Below, piece after piece: positions 9,929 through 19,305 of a stretch of DNA of 29,206 bases; within the stretch, counting starts at the first letter, position 1, and every line of letters starts with the position of its first letter. A program made the position numbers and the translations under genes. The notes below the pieces were generated by a model. The model did not search any database. It saw nothing but the letters and a program-made list of their open reading frames with translations, and was not told the origin of the DNA. The stretch is from Candidatus Omnitrophota bacterium (GTDB taxonomy: Bacteria > Omnitrophota > Gorgyraeia > Zapsychrales > Zapsychraceae): contig JAGOSC010000033.1 of the NCBI GenBank assembly GCA_018062515.1, positions 1 through 29,206 of the forward strand. The letters are read 5' to 3'.

Positions 9929-12900
9929 TTTTCAAATTATTAATAATTAGATCAAAAGTAATAAGTTTAATAGGATTTACTTTGAAATTCCCCATAAAGT
10001 TTAAATCACCGCAAAAACTATTCCTCTCATACATAATTGTCGCGGCCGTATTATTGTCGACGACAATTTCAATAGCTCAGGAAACTCCCGTCGCTGTTAC
10101 TGATCCTTCTTTTAAAGATAAAAAGACATCCGAAGGCTTCACCCTCAATCTAAAAGAACTTATTGATAAATCCAAGAAGAAAATGGAACAAGTCGACGGT
10201 AAGCTTAAAGATCAGGCTAAGGAACGACGTAATCGGCAGCGGGAAGAAAAGGCCCGCGAATATTATGAAAAGGCCATGGCTGCTTATGAACAAGGCGAAT
10301 TGGAAGCCGCCCGCGAATTGTGGGAAAAAGCGATCAAAATTACCGAACATAAAGAAATGGATGGGTACGTTAGTAAAAGTGTCCGTCGTCAGGGTAAAGA
10401 GATAAAAGTTCTGGAAAAAGAAGAAGAACGCCGTATTAAACGGCTTGAGACCGAACGAGGTTATTCGGCCAAGGAAGTTGATAAAAAATATGAAGAGGCC
10501 GTCGGCCTTTATAAAGATAAAAAATATTTAGCGTCCAAAGTCGCTTTTGAAGAAGTGAATGAAATGTTCCCCGGACATAAAGCGACGGAAAGTTATTTGG
10601 CCTTAATTGACCGCTCCATCGAGAAAGACCAAAAGGATATCATCGAGAGTAAGCTGGAAAATAAAGAATTTACGAGTGCTAAGGCAAAGGCGGCATGGAA
10701 AAAAGATTTAGAAGAACAAGAAGAAACGCGTCAACGAAATCTGTATAAGCAAGCTGAAGCTGGTTATAAAGAAGCTAAGATGCTGTATAAGGATAAACAG
10801 TACAAAAAGGCGAAAGATAAATTTAAGGAAGTGGAATGGATTTTGCCTGACCATAAGGATACTGTAAAATATCTTTCCAGGATTGACAGCGATATCGCGG
10901 AAAACGGCGTTCAATTCTCAGAAGAAGATAAAATAAAGTATTTTAAAAATGAGATGAAGAATAAAAAGAAAGACGAAGAAAGTGATGCCATGCCGGCTAT
11001 CGCCCTAGAAGACAGAAAGGACTTTTCTGAAGAGCGTCGTCGGGAAGAAGAGGCGGCTTTTGTGTATGAGGCTGCGAAGACGCTGTATGACAAGAAATTT
11101 TATGAACAAGCCCTTCAAAAATTTTATGAAGTCAATGCGCTGACTCCTAATTACAAAGCCACGGTTAAATATATCAAAAAACTTGAACAGAAAATGCCTG
11201 AGAGTAAAAGAACACAAATGTCGGAAGTTAAGGCCGGCGCTGAAAAAGGCGGAGCTATTATAAAGAATGAATCCGTTGCTAAGGCTATTTCGGATCGTCA
11301 GAAAACGAAACAAAAAGAGGCGGAAGAAAAATATAAGGAAGCATTAAAGTTTTATAATCAGCGCAATTATGCTGAAGCCAAGCGGAAATTTATCGCGGTG
11401 GAATCAACATTACCAGCGTATAAAGCCACACGGGAATATTTGGAACACATTGACGGAAATATGGTCAAAGGCGGTAAGAAGATCGTAAAAGAAAATTCTT
11501 CGGCGACCGGGACGAACGATAAGAAATCAACAGCCAATATGGGTATTAAGGAAAAATACAAACAGGCTATCGATCGATACGACCATCAAAGATTTGATTC
11601 GGCAAAAGAATTGTTTTTAGAAATCGAAAAAGAAAGACCCGGCTATCGGGCAACGGGTAAGTACTTAGAGCAAATAAGTCAAAGAGACAATCAAAGTAAT
11701 AATCAAAATAAAATTGTGCGCGTCGATGAAGAATTGCCACCATCGGAACAATTGACGTTCATTAAAGATGAGAATAAGAGCGCGCCGCAAGTGGAAGTGA
11801 AGGAATTTATCTCGACGGATACAGACCATTTCCTCCCGGGAGACAATGTCGTAGAAGAAACTTATCAAGAAGCACTCGAATTATTCAAATATGAACGTTT
11901 TTCGGCAGCGAAAGCTAAGTTTACGACGGTTGAGGAATTAAGTCCGGGTTATAAGGAAGCAGCCGCATATATAGAGGAATCCAAGCAGAAAATGATTTTA
12001 GATAGCGGGCTGGATAATAAAACTAAACCTTTGATGCCTAATTTAGAGGAAAGTGATTCATACGAGAATGAAATCGTTATAGCCAGCGAGGATAAAAATT
12101 CATCGACCGACACGTCTAATCAGGAAGTGGACGAGATCCTCAGTTCCGGCAGCGCATCGGAATTCCGGGAATTATATAAATTAGGTCAACGGCTTTATAA
12201 AGCAAAGAATTATCAAAGGGCAAAAGATATTTTTGTAAAGATACAGCAAAAACAGCCGGATTATAAGTCAGTATCCGAATATATTGTTAAAATCGACGAT
12301 TTGATGGAGAAAGAAAAGACATTGCGGGAAAAGTATCAGCAAAAGATTTTAGAAGTCCATAATGAAGAATTTTCTAACGCTGACGATGTGATTATTAGCT
12401 CAAACGATGCCTCATTAGCGACGGAAGATCCGAAAAAAATACAAAAGCAGACGGAACATTATTTTGAATCTCTTGGACATATAGCGAGTGGAGATACTGA
12501 AGAACCGGATAAAGTATCGTTTGAGTCAGAATCGGCTAAGACAAAAAATTTAGAAAAGGGAATTCAAACCTCATTGAAATTCATAAAATCCCGCGTGGAT
12601 CTGGAGTATGACGAAGGCGTAAAGCTTTTTTATGACGGACAGTATTCAGATGCGAAGAAGAAATTTCTATCCGTCGAGCAAAAGCAACCGGACTATGAAA
12701 ATACGACGGAATATCTTCAGCAGATTGACGTATTAACATCAACGGACAAGCAAAAGGGCTGGTTGTCCAAACAATTTAAAAAAGATAAAAAAGAGCTTAG
12801 TCCTCAGGCGAAGGCTGATGCTTTGGCATTAGCTCGGCTGATGAAAAGTGATGAAGAGGTTTATTACGATCTTATTCCGAAAGAAGAATATGAAGAGCAA

Positions 12901-15762
12901 ATTAAAGTGGTGCACGCTCGGCAAGAACAAGACATTCAAGAAGCAAAATCAATTCGCTTGAAGCGCTTAGCCCAGGAAAAAGGAAAAGAAGAAGATGATG
13001 ATGCCTTTATGCGGGAAGTGAATCGCAACGTTAAAGAATTAGAGAAACAGCGAGCTGAAGAATACGAGAAACAAAGGAAAGAAGATCAGGAAGTTAAAAA
13101 GGAAAAAGAAAGACTCGTTCAGGAAAAAATTTCCAAAATGAAGGAAGAAAAAGAGAAAGCCTTAAATAAACAAAAGAATAAAATGAGCGAACAGGTTCAG
13201 CCCGATGTGACTAAAGAAGTCATTATCAAGGCAGATGAACCGCTTGTTCAGAGTGATAAAGAGAAAACACAGCCCTCGGAAGAAATAAAAGCAGACGATC
13301 GTAATCTTGGAGTAACCCCCATAGTTGCCAAGAAATTAAGCGAAGAAGATCAACTTAAGGAAATCGAAAAGCAAAAGTTAGCTGATGAAAATGCGCGAAA
13401 AGCAAATGAGCGCCAACAAAAATTGGAAGAAGAAAGAACGTTCCGTAAGCAATTATCTCAAATAAGAAAAATGAAAAGAAAGTATTTAAGAAGCCGGTCT
13501 TCACTTGAGGACCAGGATGATATTGCTAAGCTTCAAGTGGGCGATGAAGCTCCAAAATTTCCTCAAAGTATTACAACGCCGCCGGAAGGTGTTTATGAAA
13601 ATTCTGTTATGAATGCTCAGTTGACCCAGCCAAAGCCAGTAGATCTGAGCAATTTGACAGAAGCTGAGAAACTAGAAGAAATTAAAAAACAGGAAAAATT
13701 AGAGGCTGACCGACGAGAAAATGAAGAATATCGAAAGAAAAAGGAAGAAGAAAGGCTGTTTCGTCGTGAACTCGCGCAAATAAAGAAAATGAAAAGAAAA
13801 TTTTTAAGAAATCAGGAGTCTATTACTGACGATACAGTCAAATACTTGAAGAAGACCAGAACACGTAAACACGTGGGAGTCAATGGTCTTTCAAAGTCTG
13901 ACCAGTCATCCTCTCAAGAACTTGTTCAGGCTGACATGAAGGAAAATCAAAACATTCAAGCAACTGATCCGCAAAAGATTGAAGAATCTGCTATGAAAGA
14001 AACAGTACTAGTGGATCAAAGTAAAGTTGCCGAAGCCCAAAAACCTTCTGAGACGAAAGAACTTCCAGAAACCGTAGAAGTAAAAAAAGAAAAACAAGTG
14101 GTAAAGAAGAAGGAAAAGAAGGAAGAGAAAAAAAAGAAAGAAGATAAAGATGGAAAAGGCTGGTTCTCAAAATTCTCGAAAAAACCCAAAAAAGATGAAG
14201 TAGCCAAAAAATCTGAGGTGGGTATATCTGTAGAAGATGCGTCATTAGAGAAAAAAAATAAAGGAAAACCTGATCCAGAAGCTGAAGAAATGAGTAATGA
14301 TTCGTTTTTACGCCGTACTCACGAATTAATAGAAGCGAACAATGCTAAAAAAGAGGAAATTAAAAATCAAGCTAAGACGGAAATCGCTTTGGATGTTGTG
14401 CCTCCCGTTGTGCCGCCTGCCGCGCCGGCTCCAAATAGTACTTTACCGTTAATCCCCGAACAGGCTTTAGCCGGGCCGGTTGACCCCTTAGTTCTTTCTG
14501 AGGAACAGCAAAATGAGGCCGCCAGGCTGGATCGTTTAAAAAGACTTGCAGATGAAAAATTGCAGGAAAAAGAACAACGCGCTGCCTATTACAAGGCAGA
14601 CAACCTTAGGATTAAAGAAATTAAAAAGCAGCAAGCCGAAGAAATGAAAATCCGTAAGAAATATGAACTTCAGGCACGGAAGGATCAAAAAAAGCGGGCG
14701 CAGCAACAAGCGGAAGAAATGAAAAAAATAAAGGAACATGATTTAAAAGACTTAGCTGATCTTAAAGAAGAAACCATTAAAGCTTTTAAACAGAATGATC
14801 CCCAACACGCCGAAGAACTTATGGCTAAATATGAAGACCTTTTATTGGAAAGCGATCTTACTCAAAAAGAACGGTACGAATTAAGAAATGAACTGAATGA
14901 AACAAAGACGGCTTTTGAGAAAAAACAAAATGAAAAAGCGGAAAGTGTTGAGAAAATAGAAAAGGCAAAGAAAGCAGAAAAAGCAGAAAAAGTAGAAACA
15001 GTGGAAAAAGCGGCAAATTTTGAAAACATGGAAAGAATTGAAACACCGGAAAAAATTAGTAAGGCTGAAAAAATAGAACGTGTGAAATTAGCAACGCCTA
15101 AAATGGACAAGAATACTCTGGAAGAAAATAAGCAAAGGATCATACAGCAGCGGGAATTGGACAAAATAGAAGAACGCATCCGGGAAGAAGAAAAGAAACT
15201 GGAAAGAGCTCAAAAGAAGGAAGATGAAAGATTGATCCGTGTTTCGGAGGAGAGAGAGAAGCAACTCGGCGCCCGGAAAGAAAAAAAGGACATTGTGTCG
15301 ACGAGCGAATTAAGCGATGCAGAATCCATAAGTATTAAGAGAAAAGTTATCGCCGACTTAGACAAAACAAAAAAATTAGAAATTGAGAAGTTAGTCGCGG
15401 AAAGAAAAAAAGAACTTAAGAGTAAGAGAGAAGAAATACAAAAGGAATTCAATAATAGTTTAAGTGTACTATATAAAAAAGCTGAAAAACTTTATGAAAA
15501 TGGTGCGTATGACGAATCGGCTGAAATTCTTGAGGAGATTCATCGATTGCGCCCAGGTTTTAAAAATACAGAGAACTATTTGGCTAAAATTTACCGAACA
15601 AAGTTGAATCCGGTAGAAGTTAGTGATTCGTCAAGTGAAGTGCTTGTCAAAAAATCTGCCCCTCGGGAAAAAGAATATGTTCGGCCCACCCTCGAGAAGA
15701 AACCAAATCGATTAAGAGCCATTAAGGATGCCTTGGATTCATTTGAAGAAACCATGTGGTAA
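9925..15762 (+). CDS. Giant exported TPR-like and coiled-coil protein
   Basis: 1945 residues. The ATG overlaps the upstream stop as ATGA, a translational-coupling arrangement. A hydrophobic stretch at about 32-50 ending in S-I-A (49-51) looks like a signal peptide with an unusually long N-region; the TTG at residue 20 is a possible later start. Nine TPR-like units lie between residues 110 and 940, each close to 'A..LY....Y..AK..F..VE...P.YK.T..YL..ID', separated by acidic or polar linkers of very uneven length. A tenth unit sits at about 1847-1897, near the C-terminus. Residues about 960-1840 are dominated by Lys, Glu, Arg and Gln, and are predicted to form long helices or coiled coil. Within them, a K-K-M-K-R-K-[YF]-L-R box occurs twice and a GW[LF]SK box about 470 residues apart twice. 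No enzyme motif is visible. A periplasmic or envelope-spanning structural role linked to the upstream barrel protein is inferred from the gene overlap and the TPR-like elements in both proteins. Confidence 0.85.
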   Translation: MIFKLLIIRSKVISLIGFTLKFPIKFKSPQKLFLSYIIVAAVLLSTTISIAQETPVAVTDPSFKDKKTSEGFTLNLKELIDKSKKKMEQVDGKLKDQAKERRNRQREEKAREYYEKAMAAYEQGELEAARELWEKAIKITEHKEMDGYVSKSVRRQGKEIKVLEKEEERRIKRLETERGYSAKEVDKKYEEAVGLYKDKKYLASKVAFEEVNEMFPGHKATESYLALIDRSIEKDQKDIIESKLENKEFTSAKAKAAWKKDLEEQEETRQRNLYKQAEAGYKEAKMLYKDKQYKKAKDKFKEVEWILPDHKDTVKYLSRIDSDIAENGVQFSEEDKIKYFKNEMKNKKKDEESDAMPAIALEDRKDFSEERRREEEAAFVYEAAKTLYDKKFYEQALQKFYEVNALTPNYKATVKYIKKLEQKMPESKRTQMSEVKAGAEKGGAIIKNESVAKAISDRQKTKQKEAEEKYKEALKFYNQRNYAEAKRKFIAVESTLPAYKATREYLEHIDGNMVKGGKKIVKENSSATGTNDKKSTANMGIKEKYKQAIDRYDHQRFDSAKELFLEIEKERPGYRATGKYLEQISQRDNQSNNQNKIVRVDEELPPSEQLTFIKDENKSAPQVEVKEFISTDTDHFLPGDNVVEETYQEALELFKYERFSAAKAKFTTVEELSPGYKEAAAYIEESKQKMILDSGLDNKTKPLMPNLEESDSYENEIVIASEDKNSSTDTSNQEVDEILSSGSASEFRELYKLGQRLYKAKNYQRAKDIFVKIQQKQPDYKSVSEYIVKIDDLMEKEKTLREKYQQKILEVHNEEFSNADDVIISSNDASLATEDPKKIQKQTEHYFESLGHIASGDTEEPDKVSFESESAKTKNLEKGIQTSLKFIKSRVDLEYDEGVKLFYDGQYSDAKKKFLSVEQKQPDYENTTEYLQQIDVLTSTDKQKGWLSKQFKKDKKELSPQAKADALALARLMKSDEEVYYDLIPKEEYEEQIKVVHARQEQDIQEAKSIRLKRLAQEKGKEEDDDAFMREVNRNVKELEKQRAEEYEKQRKEDQEVKKEKERLVQEKISKMKEEKEKALNKQKNKMSEQVQPDVTKEVIIKADEPLVQSDKEKTQPSEEIKADDRNLGVTPIVAKKLSEEDQLKEIEKQKLADENARKANERQQKLEEERTFRKQLSQIRKMKRKYLRSRSSLEDQDDIAKLQVGDEAPKFPQSITTPPEGVYENSVMNAQLTQPKPVDLSNLTEAEKLEEIKKQEKLEADRRENEEYRKKKEEERLFRRELAQIKKMKRKFLRNQESITDDTVKYLKKTRTRKHVGVNGLSKSDQSSSQELVQADMKENQNIQATDPQKIEESAMKETVLVDQSKVAEAQKPSETKELPETVEVKKEKQVVKKKEKKEEKKKKEDKDGKGWFSKFSKKPKKDEVAKKSEVGISVEDASLEKKNKGKPDPEAEEMSNDSFLRRTHELIEANNAKKEEIKNQAKTEIALDVVPPVVPPAAPAPNSTLPLIPEQALAGPVDPLVLSEEQQNEAARLDRLKRLADEKLQEKEQRAAYYKADNLRIKEIKKQQAEEMKIRKKYELQARKDQKKRAQQQAEEMKKIKEHDLKDLADLKEETIKAFKQNDPQHAEELMAKYEDLLLESDLTQKERYELRNELNETKTAFEKKQNEKAESVEKIEKAKKAEKAEKVETVEKAANFENMERIETPEKISKAEKIERVKLATPKMDKNTLEENKQRIIQQRELDKIEERIREEEKKLERAQKKEDERLIRVSEEREKQLGARKEKKDIVSTSELSDAESISIKRKVIADLDKTKKLEIEKLVAERKKELKSKREEIQKEFNNSLSVLYKKAEKLYENGAYDESAEILEEIHRLRPGFKNTENYLAKIYRTKLNPVEVSDSSSEVLVKKSAPREKEYVRPTLEKKPNRLRAIKDALDSFEETMW
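10252..12741 (+). repeat. Nine dispersed TPR-like units
   Basis: Units lie approximately at 10252-10392, 10481-10630, 10745-10900, 11053-11200, 11315-11463, 11540-11685, 11851-11995, 12161-12315 and 12596-12740. A tenth is at 15463-15610. Each codes for about 48 residues, with an LY or LF, a following Y, an AK..F core, a P before a tyrosine- or histidine-containing turn, and a closing Y[LI]..I. Unit 1 is the most divergent. The linkers between units are non-repetitive and charged, unlike a packed TPR superhelix. Confidence 0.75.
13330..13835 (+). repeat. Duplicated ~65-residue charged segment
   Basis: The segment coding for residues about 1136-1200 (SEEDQLKEIEKQK ... RKMKRKYLR) is repeated at about 1240-1304 (TEAEKLEEIKKQE ... 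KKMKRKFLR), a period near 104 residues. A weaker third relative lies around 14490-14670 (SEEQQNEAARLDRLKRLADE). The conserved basic box at the end of each copy is the clearest landmark. Confidence 0.65.
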
Positions 15763-15767
15763 TTGGC

Positions 15768-15797
15768 TTGTAGAAGTTTCCGTGGTTTTGTTATAAT
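15768..15797 (+). promoter_or_regulatory. Promoter placed for a leaderless transcript
   Basis: A perfect TATAAT at 15792-15797 lies only 8 bases before the ATG at 15806, with TTGTAG (15768-15773) 18 bases upstream. Transcription would be expected to start at or within a few bases of the ATG, leaving no room for a ribosome-binding site, and none is seen. Confidence 0.6.
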
Positions 15798-15805
15798 ATC
15801 CCGTC

Positions 15806-17935
15806 ATGAATACTCCAGCCACCAACCGTTTATCTAAAGAAAAAAGCCCTTATCTGCTTCAGCATGCGCATAATCCTGTTGATTGGTATCCGTGGTCCCC
15901 GGAGGCCTTTCAAAAATCCAAAAATGAAGACAAGCCCATTTTTCTGTCCATCGGATATTCTACTTGCCATTGGTGTCACGTTATGGAACATGAATCTTTT
16001 GAAAATGGAATGATCGCTCAATATTTAAATGAACACTTTGTTTCGATTAAAGTGGACCGCGAAGAACGGCCAGACATCGACGCTGTTTATATGTCCGCGG
16101 TACAGGCCATCTCGGGAAGTGGTGGATGGCCTTTATCTGTATTTCTTGATTCTGATAAAAAGCCTTTTTTTGGCGGCACCTATTTTCCTCCGCAGGCTAA
16201 GTGGGGCGCGCCGGGTTTATTGGATGTGCTGATTTCCATCGATCATAGCTGGAAAAATAGTCGGGAAAAGCTCATTCTATCAGGTGCAACACTTACGGAA
16301 CTCTTAGAAAAAAATCAAGCCGGTCAACGCGAAGGCCAATTATTAACCGATGAAATTTTTACTCAAGCGCTTGCTCAGTATAAACAATCATATGATCAGC
16401 AATTCGGTGGTTTTGGTTTTTCACCGAAATTCCCGACGAGCCATAATTTATCCTTCTTACTAAGGTATTGGAAAAATACAAAAAACAACGATGCCTTAAT
16501 AATGGTAGAGAAGACATTGATTCAAATGGCCAAGGGCGGGTTGTATGATCATCTGGGTGGAGGTTTTCATCGCTATTCGACGGACCGTGAATGGCAAATT
16601 CCCCATTTCGAGAAAATGTTGTATGACCAAGCCATAATAAGCCGGACGTATTTGGAAATGTATCAAATAAAAAAAGAATCCTTTTACGCGGATATTGTCC
16701 GGGAAGTATTTGATTATTGTCTTCGTGATTTAAGAGATAAAAATGGTGCGTTTCATTCGGCGGAAGACGCCGACAGCGTCGATCCTTATCATCCTGATAG
16801 TAAAGAAAAAAAAGAGGGAAGCTTTTATTTATGGACGTATGACCATATTTATACTCTGCTTAATCAACAGCAAGCCGATGTGATTTCTTATTATTACGGC
16901 ATCCTTAAGGAAGGCAATGCTAAATCCGATCCGCATGCCGAGTTTACAGGCAAAAATGTTCTTTACTGTGAGCATTCTTTAGCGGACACCGCCCAGCATT
17001 TTAAGATTTCTTTACCAGATGTTCAGAAAATCTTGAACGATGCAAAATATATTTTATTCAAAGAAAGGTTGAATCGTGTACGGCCGCATTTGGATGATAA
17101 AGTTTTGGTGGATTGGAATGGTTTGATGATCTCGTCGCTGGCGATCGGTGCAAAGGTATTAAATGAACAACGCTATCTTGATGCTGCCGAGGAAGCTGCG
17201 CAGTTTATATTACACAATATGATGCAAAATGGCCGCCTGCTGCATCGTTACCGGGATGGTGAATCAGCTATTCAAGGAACTTTGGAAGATTACACATTTT
17301 TTATCAACGGATTATTAGATTTGTATGAAACTACATTTAATATCTCATATCTTAAAAATGCGCTGAAACTACAGCAGAAAATGTCCGAACTTTTTTGGGA
17401 TGGTCAAAAAGGTGGATACTTTTTAACCGCCGAAGATGCGAGCGATTTAATTTATCGTCCGAAAGAAATTTATGATGGTGCTATTCCTTCGGGAAATTCT
17501 GTGGCAGCTTTGGTTTTGATTCGGCTTTATCACATGACTTTTAATAAGGAGTATCAAATAAAGGCGGATGAACTATTTCAGGCTTTTTCCCAAAATATTT
17601 CGCAAGCCCCAAGTGCGTATGCTCAATTTTTAATCGCCTTTAATTTTGCTGTTAATCCGGCTCAAGAAATAGTTATTGCCGGCACTTTGCGTGATCAGAA
17701 TATAAATGCTATGGCAGATGAAATATTCCAGCATTTTTTACCGAATAAGGTGGTCATCCATCGCGATTCGGATGAGACGTTGGCTAAAGAAATCATTCAA
17801 ATTTCCCCATTTACTAAAAATCAAGTCCCTATATTAGAGAAGACGACGGTTTATCTCTGTGAAAATTCGATTTGTCAGCAGCCGACATCTAGCTTAAGCG
17901 AACTTAAAAAGATGCTGGAGCTAAAAGTAGGCTAA
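15806..17935 (+). CDS. yyaL: YyaL/DUF255 thioredoxin-fold and six-hairpin protein
   Basis: 709 residues, close to the usual length of the YyaL/SSP411 (spermatogenesis-associated protein 20) family. The start MNTPATNRLSKEKSPYLLQHAHNP is immediately followed by the family signature NPVDWYPW. The thioredoxin-like domain (about 6-165) has the CxxC motif C54-H-W-C57. The rest (about 180-600) has the pattern of an alpha/alpha six-hairpin barrel, for example GGGFHRYSTD, HFEKMLYDQA and DDKVLVDWNGLM, all typical of the family. The biochemical activity of the family is not settled; a redox or carbohydrate-linked role is often suggested. There is no signal peptide, so it is cytosolic. The upstream gap is 43 bases and holds its own promoter, which separates it from the giant genes. 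Confidence 0.93.
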   Translation: MNTPATNRLSKEKSPYLLQHAHNPVDWYPWSPEAFQKSKNEDKPIFLSIGYSTCHWCHVMEHESFENGMIAQYLNEHFVSIKVDREERPDIDAVYMSAVQAISGSGGWPLSVFLDSDKKPFFGGTYFPPQAKWGAPGLLDVLISIDHSWKNSREKLILSGATLTELLEKNQAGQREGQLLTDEIFTQALAQYKQSYDQQFGGFGFSPKFPTSHNLSFLLRYWKNTKNNDALIMVEKTLIQMAKGGLYDHLGGGFHRYSTDREWQIPHFEKMLYDQAIISRTYLEMYQIKKESFYADIVREVFDYCLRDLRDKNGAFHSAEDADSVDPYHPDSKEKKEGSFYLWTYDHIYTLLNQQQADVISYYYGILKEGNAKSDPHAEFTGKNVLYCEHSLADTAQHFKISLPDVQKILNDAKYILFKERLNRVRPHLDDKVLVDWNGLMISSLAIGAKVLNEQRYLDAAEEAAQFILHNMMQNGRLLHRYRDGESAIQGTLEDYTFFINGLLDLYETTFNISYLKNALKLQQKMSELFWDGQKGGYFLTAEDASDLIYRPKEIYDGAIPSGNSVAALVLIRLYHMTFNKEYQIKADELFQAFSQNISQAPSAYAQFLIAFNFAVNPAQEIVIAGTLRDQNINAMADEIFQHFLPNKVVIHRDSDETLAKEIIQISPFTKNQVPILEKTTVYLCENSICQQPTSSLSELKKMLELKVG

Positions 17936-18002
17936 ATTTTTAAATTATGTCAGACTTTAATGATTAATATTACGTTACACTTGCAATTTTTTTTAAATTT
18001 TC

Positions 18003-18030
18003 TTGTCATAAGGCGGAATTCAGTTATAAT
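18003..18030 (+). promoter_or_regulatory. Sigma-70-type promoter of the PilZ gene
   Basis: TTGTCA (18003-18008) and TATAAT (18025-18030) with 16-base spacing lie in the 129-base gap between the YyaL-like and PilZ genes. The predicted start of transcription is near 18037, giving a leader of about 28 bases with a ribosome-binding site. Confidence 0.7.
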
Positions 18031-18054
18031 TATTAACAGTTAACCAACCATTAC

Positions 18055-18058
18055 AGGA
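18055..18058 (+). promoter_or_regulatory. Ribosome-binding site (AGGA)
   Basis: AGGA lies 6 bases before the ATG at 18065 and supports that start. Confidence 0.6.
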
Positions 18059-18064
18059 TTATTC

Positions 18065-19276
18065 ATGGGCAGCAAATCCAGCATTATTTATAATGAAGCC
18101 AGAAATAATTTAAGAGTTAAAGAAAATAAAAATGTTTCTTGGCGCCTTAATGAAGGAAGTGGCAGCGGACAAGGACAAGTCCGAAATATCAGTACTACCG
18201 GAATGCTGCTCGAAACCAATTCCAATTTTATTCCCACCGATGGTTGCCGATTCTCCTTTGATACCTCATTAGGTCACGATAATTTCATTCCACAAAATGG
18301 CAAACTTGTTTGGTACAAAAAGAAACCATTTTCTAACAGTAAATATCAATGCGGTATCCGTTTTGTTGAGCCCGGTGAATATGTATTAGGTAAATTAAGG
18401 GCCAGGGTACAAAAGGGAATTAAAAAATTAGCCAACACTCGACGGCTAAAAGGTGTGACGAATGCTTTATTAATTCTTTTTATGGCCGGTGCGGCTGCGT
18501 ATTTGGCATGGCAAGCGAATTTAGTCTATCAAAATTTGAATAAGTCAAATGAGCGGCTGCTCGGTAATTCTCAACAGCAGGCTATGCTTACGCAAAGTTA
18601 TGCGATGAGGTTAGACGCAACACTTATGCAGTTAACCAGTATTACCGACGAACTCGACTCGACAAAAACTCAGTTAGGAAGCATGCGAAATGAGTTGGAA
18701 ATGACCAAGGTCGTGTTGACGAATACGGAAAAATTGTGGGATCAATCGAAGGTAGATTTAAGAAGATCACAGACTGAGATGGCTACCATTAAAAGTGACA
18801 TGGCCGATATGAAAGCAAAAATGGGGACTAATCAAGTTAAAGGCGATATTCAAAATGCGGTTTTTTTACTCGAGGAGAAAAATAAACAGCTGATCGAACA
18901 AATGGCGAAAATTCGAGGCGAAATACAATTAATTCCCGTCGATCAAATCCAATCTTCTCAGGAAGCAAAAGATTTATTGGCTAAGTATAAAAAGGAAATG
19001 TCTAAGATTAAGGATCGGTTAAGTTATTTTCAGCAACAAGCCAGAAATGTTCGTGAAGATGCTGTAGAGGAAATGGATCGTGTTCAGTTATCTTTAGGAA
19101 ATCAAGGATATATGATGCGCGAAGGAAAAATGGTTCAGGTCGATCTTCAAAAATATAAGAACGCCGGGTTAAAGCCGTCCGGCGAATCCGCTGCAACGAC
19201 GCCTAAAATAGCCGCTACTGAACCAAATAAAACAAATGATCGACAAGTTGAAATTGATGTTAAATTTGTTGAGTAG
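18065..19276 (+). CDS. PilZ-domain membrane protein with extracytoplasmic coiled coil
   Basis: 403 residues. The N-terminal domain (about 10-105) fits PilZ, the cyclic-di-GMP receptor fold: R13-x-x-x-R17 followed by V, then N41-I-S43-T-T-G46 (the D/NxSxxG motif), and a closing CGIRF segment. Both binding motifs appear intact, with Asn in place of the usual Asp. One hydrophobic helix at about 134-155 (ALLILFMAGAAAYLAW) follows a basic stretch, which suggests a cytosolic N-terminus. The remaining 245 residues are mostly heptad-like coiled coil and would lie outside the inner membrane, ending in a polar, Thr/Ala-rich tail. The layout suggests a cyclic-di-GMP signal passed across the membrane to an envelope partner, but no partner can be named. 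It has its own promoter and ribosome-binding site. Confidence 0.85.
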   Translation: MGSKSSIIYNEARNNLRVKENKNVSWRLNEGSGSGQGQVRNISTTGMLLETNSNFIPTDGCRFSFDTSLGHDNFIPQNGKLVWYKKKPFSNSKYQCGIRFVEPGEYVLGKLRARVQKGIKKLANTRRLKGVTNALLILFMAGAAAYLAWQANLVYQNLNKSNERLLGNSQQQAMLTQSYAMRLDATLMQLTSITDELDSTKTQLGSMRNELEMTKVVLTNTEKLWDQSKVDLRRSQTEMATIKSDMADMKAKMGTNQVKGDIQNAVFLLEEKNKQLIEQMAKIRGEIQLIPVDQIQSSQEAKDLLAKYKKEMSKIKDRLSYFQQQARNVREDAVEEMDRVQLSLGNQGYMMREGKMVQVDLQKYKNAGLKPSGESAATTPKIAATEPNKTNDRQVEIDVKFVE

Positions 19277-19305
19277 AACTTCCACATCCCGCCCTATTTT
19301 TTAAC

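Noticed and set aside
13991..14245. Minus-strand ORFs rich in Phe, Ser and Leu opposite the coiled-coil region
   Set aside because: Antisense reading of Lys/Glu-rich codons gives Phe/Leu/Ser runs; this is a composition artefact.
14962..15003. Repeated AAAGCAGAA-type short units
   Set aside because: These encode the E-K-A-E-K run inside the charged helical region and are explained by coding, not by a separate element.
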